Shown here: in pieces, positions 57,567-64,000 of the stretch
Layout of the letters: each line of letters begins with the position of its first letter
Numbering within the stretch: the stretch's first letter is position 1
Assembly (NCBI GenBank): GCA_022828595.1
Contig: JAKGHH010000002.1
Location: forward strand, 43,928,222-43,992,221
Length of the DNA: 64,000 bases
Direction: 5' to 3'
Source of the DNA: Nelumbo lutea
Lineage: Eukaryota > Streptophyta > Magnoliopsida > Proteales > Nelumbonaceae
Notes under the pieces: model-generated
What the model saw: the letters and a program-made list of their open reading frames with translations, nothing else
Databases searched by the model: none
What the model was told of the DNA's origin: nothing
Position numbers and translations under genes: made by a program

Positions 57567-58074
57567 TAGGGGGTGCTCACAGTTCTGTTAACCAAACCAT
57601 GGATTTATTTTTGAAACCGTACTAGTACTGTCAGTTTATGGAAAACCAGTAATCGAAATCGAACCGAAGATCGATTAATCAGTTAACCGGTTTTGTTCAT
57701 CAATTTTTGGTTTTTCTTATATTTATAAAATATATTATAAAAATGATATAAATATATAATAAAAAAACTAGAAATTCATATAAAATATTATATTTTATTT
57801 AATAAATAACATATTATATATATTTATACATATAATGCATATTTGTTAATTTATAATATATGGATGATATAAAATATATATACTGTACATAAATATACAT
57901 ATAATATATAGAAATATATGTATACCGGCTGATTCAAATAATTGCTGGTTTTTTATATTGGTTAACTGAAACCGAACAAATACCTTCAATTATTTAAAAT
58001 ACCAAACAGACCAATTCAATTAACTGAAATTTTTGGTTCGATTTCATCAAATTCAATTTAGTTTTTCGGCCCTA
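57567..58074. mobile_element. hAT-like MITE 0.5 kb upstream of FPF1
   Basis: The left end reads TAGGGGGTGCTCACAG and the right end in reverse complement TAGGGCCGAAAAACT. The 8-bp duplication ctttttgg is perfect at 57559-57566 and 58075-58082. The interior has aaccggtt/gaaccgaa words around an AT-rich core. It lies next to the FPF1 promoter. Confidence 0.87.
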
Positions 58075-58268
58075 CTTTTTGGTTTCTTAAAATATAGAAT
58101 TAGACTACAAGTAAACGGGCTATATATGATATGTATTTTTTACTTTTAGGAAAATGGGCTGTATTTGATGACTTTCCTTAGAAAACGCTATCCAACAGCT
58201 ACTGATATTGAAATAAGAGTTTCATGACTAAAAGAGAGTTCTACATCACTTTCCCTCCCTTTTCACTT

Positions 58269-58284
58269 CACGTGAGTCCACGTG
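58269..58284. promoter_or_regulatory. Paired G-boxes upstream of FPF1
   Basis: CACGTG occurs at 58269-58274 and 58279-58284, ten bases apart, within tcacgtgagtccacgtgaga. The spacing is one helical turn. G-boxes are bound by bHLH (for example PIF) and bZIP factors. Binding here is an inference. Confidence 0.65.
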
Positions 58285-58395
58285 AGAAGAAAGCCAATAG
58301 TCGATTATCAGACGTGAAAAGAGGAGTGAGGTAAGTACTGACCTTCGAGATTCCTCTGGTTGGGAGGGGAGAGTCATCCCAAAACCTAAAAATGC

Positions 58396-58401
58396 CACGT
58401 G
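58396..58401. promoter_or_regulatory. Third G-box upstream of FPF1
   Basis: CACGTG within gccacgtgtgcc, about 115 bases upstream of the TATA box. The ACGTGT context also fits ABA-response elements. Confidence 0.6.
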
Positions 58402-58511
58402 TGCCCCAAGATCCGATGACTGCTTTTCTTAAACCCCTGGGACCCACATCCACACCAAAGGCAAACACACAGCATAACTCATCATTTGTCCTTTTTTGCA
58501 CCCCACACATG

Positions 58512-58519
58512 TATATAAA
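58512..58519 (+). promoter_or_regulatory. TATA box of FPF1
   Basis: TATATAAA lies about 140 bases before the start codon. Transcription would begin near 58545-58550, giving a CT-rich leader of about 110 bases. Confidence 0.75.
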
Positions 58520-58659
58520 CCCCTTCAACCCTTCCATCTTGACCACCACCTCGATCACACTTCACCACCCTTGCTTACTTCTCCTTCATTCCTTCACCCT
58601 TCCTAATTCTAGTTCTCACCCTCTCTCTCCTTTTGGGGTTCCAAACCCACAGAAAGACA

Positions 58660-58965
58660 ATGTCTGGAGTCTGGGTTTTCAACAACGGAGTGATTCGCCT
58701 GGTGGAAAACCCAGCTGGTGATCAGCGGAAGGTGTTGGTTCACCTTCCATCTGGTGAAGTCATCACATCGTACTCTGCTCTTGAGAGAATTCTTACTAGG
58801 TTGGGATGGGAGAGGTACTACGATAATCCCAACATGCTCCAATTCCACAAGGCTTCCTCCCTGGATCTCATCTCTCTCCCCAGAGACTTCTCCAAGTTCA
58901 AGTCCATTCACATGTATGATATCGTTGTTAAAAATCCCAACATTTTTCATGTCCGAGATCTCTAA
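58660..58965 (+). CDS. FPF1: FLOWERING PROMOTING FACTOR 1-like protein
   Basis: A 101-residue single-exon protein starts [18 protein letters not shown], the signature start of the plant FPF1 family. It continues through [47 protein letters not shown] and [18 protein letters not shown] at the C-terminus. Family members are about 100-115 residues and intronless. Known members promote flowering and affect gibberellin-linked growth, but the biochemical role is unclear. There is no signal peptide or membrane segment. The ATG at 58660 is preferred because the family begins MSGVW and the frame upstream has no other ATG. A TATA box and three G-boxes lie upstream. AATAAA at 59096-59101 and 59279-59284 are candidate poly(A) signals. 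The gene appears intact. Confidence 0.96.
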   Translation: MSGVWVFNNGVIRLVENPAGDQRKVLVHLPSGEVITSYSALERILTRLGWERYYDNPNMLQFHKASSLDLISLPRDFSKFKSIHMYDIVVKNPNIFHVRDL

Positions 58966-59095
58966 TTCCATAAACCTTCACTCTCTTCTATACACCCTAC
59001 CTATATATTCATACTAAATAATCCTATTACCTCCTCCTTCTTCTTCTTCTTCTTCTACTACTACTACTAGATGAATGCTTTGGAGCTATGTAAGA

Positions 59096-59284
59096 AATAA
59101 AAGTACACAAGCCTTCTTTGAAAGCTTGTATACTTATTTATGGAATGTAGCCTTCTTGGTTGAGGCATTCAGGGTACAGATTCAGACATGCCATCAGTTT
59201 CTTTGTAACCTGCTGCCAATGGAATTATTTAATTTTGTTGTTGTGGGCATTGTGAACAGTAGCTTTAATTTTCCTATAATAATA
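59096..59284 (+). terminator. FPF1 candidate polyadenylation signals
   Basis: AATAAA occurs at 59096-59101 and again at 59279-59284, 130 and 315 bases after the stop codon. Either could direct 3' end formation. The second lies in a T-rich context typical of plant 3' ends. Confidence 0.5.
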
Positions 59285-59517
59285 AAGTGCACTGCAGTTA
59301 TGTAATATTGTTTTTATCTTGTCCACAATGAAACTTGTTGCTATGCATGTTTTTAGGGTGTTGTCCCTTTCTATTTGATTTACATTTGCAGAATTAATGA
59401 ACCCCATTTTCAATTTGGTACAGTTGTGGAATGACTATAGAGAGAGAGAGAGGTTATTTTTTGTTTTTTTCTTTCCTTTTCAGCTTCTTTTAAATGATCC
59501 GATTTGAAACACATAAT

Positions 59518-59810
59518 CACTACAACGAAATTGACTTTGACAACAGGCACTTCATTACAGTTACAAATGGTTGTTGCCAAATGATAAGCATCAAAAGCAA
59601 TTGATCAACGTTGTTATTAAATCAAATGAACTGGCAACAAATGTTAAGTAATTGTTGCTCATTTTATCTACAACTGTTGCTAAAGCAATGAATTGGAAAC
59701 AAAATTTGAGTCAACCATTGCGAATTGTATCTTTGATGGTGGGCAATGCCGTTGAATCTTTAGCAATAATCATTGAAAATTGTAATTAACTCCAATGATT
59801 TCATTATTTG
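59518..59810 (+). mobile_element. One end of a CACTA (En/Spm) transposon
   Basis: The sequence CACTACAACGAAATTGACTT followed by tgacaacaggcac matches the terminal pattern of plant CACTA elements. Subterminal repeats of ttgttgcc/ggcaacaa type follow at 59565, 59630 and 59655. The preceding trinucleotide aat could be the 3-bp duplication. No opposite end ending GTAGTG and no transposase was found, so this is a truncated copy. Confidence 0.65.
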
Positions 59811-60800
59811 ACAACCAAGTAATTAATTAATCAAAATAGGATCAACTTATGACATCACAATTAAAATAATAATATACAGAAAAAATTATTAAATAAGATA
59901 ATAAAATATAAAAAATTGAAGAAAACATGTAAAAGTTATATTAAATATTTAAATATAATGATTGGGATGTTTAAAAATATAAAAAAAAATGCAAAGAGGG
60001 AAGAAAATTCAATGCTTTTGGGTTTTAACCTTTTATTTCTATTTCTGGAGTTCAACTATGATAACAAACTTAACTAAAGGCTGGTTTTTATCAATGTTTA
60101 AAAAACCTACTCAAATGGAGGTTGAACTAATTTTTCCTCCAGGTCATGAGTCATCATTTTGACTGTTTGGATCCAATAGGTAAGGCCATGGCACATCAAC
60201 ATATATATGGGAAATATCCCAACATTTGTTTGGTTTTTAACTTTTAGCCATCAATGAACCAATATCATTAACCAAATTAATTAACTAATCATGGTCCTTG
60301 GGTCACAAATTACACACTAAATTAAACTTAAATCCTAATATTTAGATTTTTTGTCTAATTAAACAATTAAAATATAAATATAAATATAAAATAAGCAAAA
60401 AAAAACCTTATAAGTATACATGTAATTGACATGTTTGACCCAAATGATCAAACAAATGTATCACCTAGAGGCAAGGCATTGGATAATTAATAATTTCTTA
60501 AAATAAAAATAAGTATAACAATTTAAATAAAGCAAAACAAAAAATGCAAGTATATTTCAACTATTTTCATCATTTAGATACATGTTTTTTTATAAAAGAA
60601 ATTAAATAATATAACACATTTACAAATTTTCAATATAAATAATATATTTATAAAGAAAGAAATAAATAACATGTATATATATATATACACTACTAAAATA
60701 TATAGATTTAGAGGGTCCTGGGCAGAGGTGGTCCCAAAAAAATGCCTCTATAACACGTTAAATAAGGCTTTTCTTTGTTATAGAGGCGTTTTGTTATGCC
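59811..60800. other. AT-rich spacer
   Basis: No gene was recognised. A (TA)n tract lies near 60675-60688. Part of it may be interior sequence of the truncated CACTA element. Confidence 0.4.
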
Positions 60801-61155
60801 TAGAGGTGTAAATCAGGCCTTGCCGCCCACAACCTGACACAAATTTGGTTCGGCTCGGCACGACGGTCCGTAGACTGTGCCAGGCCCGATATAATCGTGT
60901 AGGTCATGCTGGGTCTGGGATTTTAGGTCTACGGATTAGGCTGACACGACATGAACAGTTCAAGAGATCTTTTTGAAAAGATGACCAAAAACTGTTGGAT
61001 GGTTCGAACGACCACCCGAATCGGTAGTTTATTGACCAAATCAACGGTTTTTGGCAAAATGGCGGTTCTAGCGTAATACGGAACCAAACTCCTGATCGGT
61101 TCCTGGTTTTTGTGGACTGACCATTTAATCCAGTCCGGTTTTCAAAACCATGTCT
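60801..61155. mobile_element. hAT-like MITE remnants
   Basis: TAGAGGTGTAAATCAGGCC at 60801 resembles a hAT MITE left end and is followed by ggctcggcacgac words. From about 60960 the sequence resembles family B, ending ccggttttcaaaaccatg. Neither has a convincing partner end or duplication, so both look eroded. Confidence 0.4.
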
Positions 61156-61511
61156 GGTTTTGTGTTAAAACAATCACTAAAAACTTCATTTATAAAAAAA
61201 AGGCTATAAACTTTTTTTTTTTAATTTAGAAAAGAAAAGCCCAAAAGTCTAAACCCGCACAAACCCATTTTTAGCTTGGCGCTCAGATACGCCATGCGCG
61301 CGAAACTCTTCTCCATCGAAAAGGGGATTCCACTCGAGTTTCGTGTTTTGCTGGTTGTGGACATGGTAACTGAGGGTGGAGGGACAATTTCCATGATTAT
61401 CTCTGTTTTGGCAATAAATGCCATTAACCTATAGGCGGTGAAGGAGAACCTCCAAAGGTAAGGAAAATGAAAACATGATCATCAAGGTTACTTGATTTGA
61501 TTCCGAAGGAA

Positions 61512-61770
61512 AACCCCCTCTATTGAAGAAGTTTCTCTCTAATCAAAACGATAATGGTTATGACAACGATAGACAGAAAATAGGAAGCCACGGCAACTCC
61601 AGAAGAGATGTGCTCTTCGAAGACGATGAAGTAAGGAGAAAGGTCTCAGATAGTATTATCTTCAACACATCGATGACCTTCAGCTTCAGGTCCGGCAGAA
61701 GACTCACAATCTCAATCACCTCAAAACTTAGAGGAATGATCTCAATTCTAGAGGTGCGTTGATTTCTAAC
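61512..61770 (+). pseudogene. Exon-like fragment of unknown gene, frameshifted
   Basis: A frame reads DRQKIGSHGNSRRDVLFEDDEVRRKVSDSIIF. After a one-base shift near 61660 a second frame reads QHIDDLQLQVRQKTHNLNHLKT, a stop, then RNDLNSRG, ending at a possible splice donor (GTGCGT). The heptad-like spacing of hydrophobic residues suggests a coiled coil. I do not recognise the family. The shift and stop suggest a decayed exon, and it may or may not belong to the CAP1-like locus downstream. Confidence 0.35.
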
Positions 61771-62134
61771 CCTGACCTTAGCCTGTATTTTTCTTTCTCA
61801 AGCTTTTATTTTTTTTCCTTGACGACAGTGTTGTAGCTTGCTTGGGTTATTCTTGTTGATTACTAATCTAGGGTTTGCAGAGAAGAGTTGACATCCTGTA
61901 TGTGTTATTAAGTCTCAGTTTTTTGGTTATGGATGAAGAAAACTATCATTTTTTTCAGTTTCCCCCTAATTTTGCTGGGAATTTTAGTTTAATTGCAAAA
62001 GTAATTGTGGTTGTTTTTGCTCGTGTAGGAACAACTTTAGATGGAGTTTTGGGCTAAAACATTGATATATGTAGACTGCAATTTGTATCGTTGTTTAGCT
62101 AATTAGTTATGTTGTTTTATGTACTGTTTTATAG

Positions 62135-63454
62135 GAATCAACCCACTTCTCTCCTTACTCCCGAATCCTCTGTCGCTTCATCATCACGTCCGAAGGAAGG
62201 GTTGGCAGCAGTATTTCGAGAAATCAATTCAGGGAAGCCTGTGACTGCTGGTAATGGAGCAATATGTTCTATATTTGATGGAGTCATCTCTTTTTTAGAT
62301 GGCTTATAATGTCATTTTAATTTGAATCCATCCTTCATAGGTCTAAGAAAGGTAACGGATGATATGAAGAAAAAGAACCGTGCTAATAGAATTGGCATTG
62401 TTGGTGCCAGTGAAAAAGATGCACGCACTAGTTCTCCAACATTTTCTAAGGCAGGACCTCCAAAGTTGGAGATTCAAATGGATCGCAAGTGAGGATCCTA
62501 AGATTTTCTTTAACATTGAAAGCTAGCCATGTTTCAGGAAGCATCTTTCTTGATAAGCTTTATACTTATGTAAGAGGTGGGTTTGGTATTTGATTTGTCT
62601 ATTGTTACATATTTAACAGATGAGTGTTTAAGAATCAAATTGGGAGAAATAACTTGGTTATTGATGATTGTGATGCAAAACAATCTGTATATGTTTTTGG
62701 GTGCAAGGACTCTGTTTTGCAAATCCAAGGTCATTGCTGCTTCCCGTAAGCTGTACCAGTATTTTTTTGGCTGGTTATCCAACTACTTATATATAACAAG
62801 GTTGGGCATCCAGTCCATGAATAAACTTTTCTAGGTTTTATGATCAGAAAGTAAATGAATTTATTATTACCTAAACAATTTGCTGGGAAAGTGAATAATA
62901 TGACAGTTGACAAGTTCTCTAAGATGGGGATTGTATTCATGGTTAGTACATGTGAATAAAATGGCTATTCTATTATTGCATGAGACTTGAACATAGATTG
63001 GACTTGACTCTGTTCTGTGGCTTTTATGGTTGAAACACAGGATGTTGTAGCAGCTTGTGAGATTGTGAACTGCAATGTTGTTGAGTTCCATTGCCAGGTA
63101 TATATCTATTTCTGATTCTTGGAATTCTTGCATTTGAGTTTTAAAAGGTTATGCAAAAAGTTATCAATTAGAAGAAGGTGTTTTCACCTTCCTGAATGAA
63201 ATATGAGAATGGATTAGAGTTTGCTTCTACTTTTTCTTTATTTGCTTACCAGAACAGTGAGATTTTTTTAGTTCGTTCTAGCAACTATTTCCATCTTCTA
63301 CTGCTTTCAGGGCTTGACTCTAACAATTTCAGTGGACAATACAGGAGGCTGCCAATTATATCTGAGTAAAGAGTCTCTGGGGGCTTCTATAACAACAGCT
63401 AAGTCAAGTGAAATAAATGTATCAGTACCTGGTGGTGGCGTTGATGCTGATTTG
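62135..63454 (+). pseudogene. CAP1: Cyclase-associated protein (CAP1) locus, 5'-incomplete and damaged
   Basis: Six exons match plant CAP1, an actin-monomer recycling protein. They are 62135-62250 (SSSRPKEGLAAVFREINSGKP), 62341-62488 (LRKVTDDMKKKNRANR, GPPKLEIQMDRK), 62620-62729 (NQIGRNNLVIDDCDAKQSV, VFGCKDSVLQIQG), 62886-62941 (KVNNMTVDKFSKMGIVF), 63041-63097 (DVVAACEIVNCNVVEFHCQ) and 63311-63454 (TISVDNTGGCQLYLSKESL). They cover the region from before the WH2-like part through most of the beta-helical CARP domain. The third exon begins with TGA where the family has Trp (KWVVENQIG), and the fourth exon acceptor reads TG instead of AG. The N-terminal adenylyl-cyclase-binding and helical-folded domains and the last residues were not found. 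Other splice sites are canonical, so decay seems recent. Confidence 0.8.
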
Positions 63455-64000
63455 GTATGGACTTGTCTTTGTTTATCTGGATTTGCTATATTTGAAGATG
63501 CTGATCGAATTGTTTTATTTGGGTGGGGTGGGATGTTGCAAAGTGTCTAAATATGTTTCTCTAGGGTATTTATATGTCCTTTTTTATTTTGTACCATCTA
63601 ATATAAAGTACCAACCTTTTAGAGTTTCAGATTATATAAGGTACTCACGAATTTGCATCTGATCTACCCCTGGTAAAATGGAAAATAAAAAGAAATAGAA
63701 TTTCAGTTTGTAAGAATAGGCTTTCTTTTTTTTGGCGCAAAGTTAACTGAGAATTTTATTCAAAAGCAATAGAGTTTGCAATTTGACAATGTGATTATTA
63801 CTCTCTAGATAACAATATATTGCCCTTTGCCATAGGTTTATATACCATAGTCAGTTCTTCATGTGGAGAGAGACTCTCTTCATCTGCACAAACTGGTTGA
63901 TGCATCAATTTTATATGCATGACGTTTTTGACTCTATAATTGTATAAAACTAACATGGTTTTGGCTTTATAACATGCATGGAGCATCCTAGTACTAAATC
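63455..64000. other. Window end, nothing recognised
   Basis: The last CAP1 segment (the HALPQQ...VSHSGG region of the family) was not found here. It could lie beyond the window or be lost. Confidence 0.45.

Noticed and set aside
58633..58659. N-terminal extension of FPF1
   Set aside because: It would need a TTG start. The family starts at MSGVW and the first ATG is at 58660.
58609..58971. Longer open frame antisense to FPF1
   Set aside because: Mirror image of the conserved FPF1 coding sequence; no family similarity of its own.

Overview
This is nuclear DNA from a flowering plant, probably a woody dicot or magnoliid; the sequence does not fix the species. The evidence is the low gene density, plant-specific protein families (ADA1-type SAGA subunit, FPF1), degenerate LTR retrotransposons, plant LINEs, and many short inverted-repeat DNA transposons (MITEs) between AT-rich spacers.

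Two intact-looking host genes are visible. At 5646-6941 (minus) a single-exon CDS encodes a 431-residue ADA1/Tad1-like SAGA coactivator subunit. At 58660-58965 (plus) a single-exon CDS encodes a 101-residue FLOWERING PROMOTING FACTOR 1-like protein, with a TATA box and three G-boxes upstream. A third host-derived locus at 62135-63454 (plus) carries six exons of a cyclase-associated protein (CAP1), lacks the 5' part, and has an in-frame stop and a damaged splice acceptor. A frameshifted exon-like fragment of unknown identity lies just upstream of it.

Layout. 0-5 kb: nested foldback elements, a decayed LINE-type RNase H, and a 5'-truncated RTE LINE tail with a 16-bp target duplication. 5-9.6 kb: the ADA1 gene, its GA/CT-rich leader, MITEs, and a 172-bp tandem triplication related to the ADA1 upstream region. 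12.87-18.37 kb: a full-length but dead Ty1/copia element (minus) with 326-bp LTRs, primer site, purine tract and a 5-bp duplication. 18.5-19.2 kb: two hAT-like MITEs side by side. 20.2-21.4 kb: a degenerate array of about 165 bp per unit. 25.2-26.05 kb: a roughly 60-bp minisatellite. 26.6-31.1 kb: a LINE (minus) broken by several insertions. 32.6-41.9 kb: a MITE-dense stretch. 42.1-45.0 and 55.5-55.9 kb: two halves of a Ty3/gypsy element, split by a 10.5-kb SIRE/Maximus-type copia element whose own 3' LTR is interrupted. 56.5-58.1 kb: three MITEs upstream of FPF1. 59.5 kb: one end of a CACTA transposon.

The host genes share no visible pathway. Most of the window is layered transposon debris, and several insertions can be ordered in time from nesting and target-site duplications. 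I found no CRISPR array, RNA gene or clearly new biological system. The most unusual items are the ADA1-linked tandem repeat, the recurring loss of one catalytic aspartate through G-to-A change in four unrelated retroelements, the 165-bp array, and the broken CAP1 copy.
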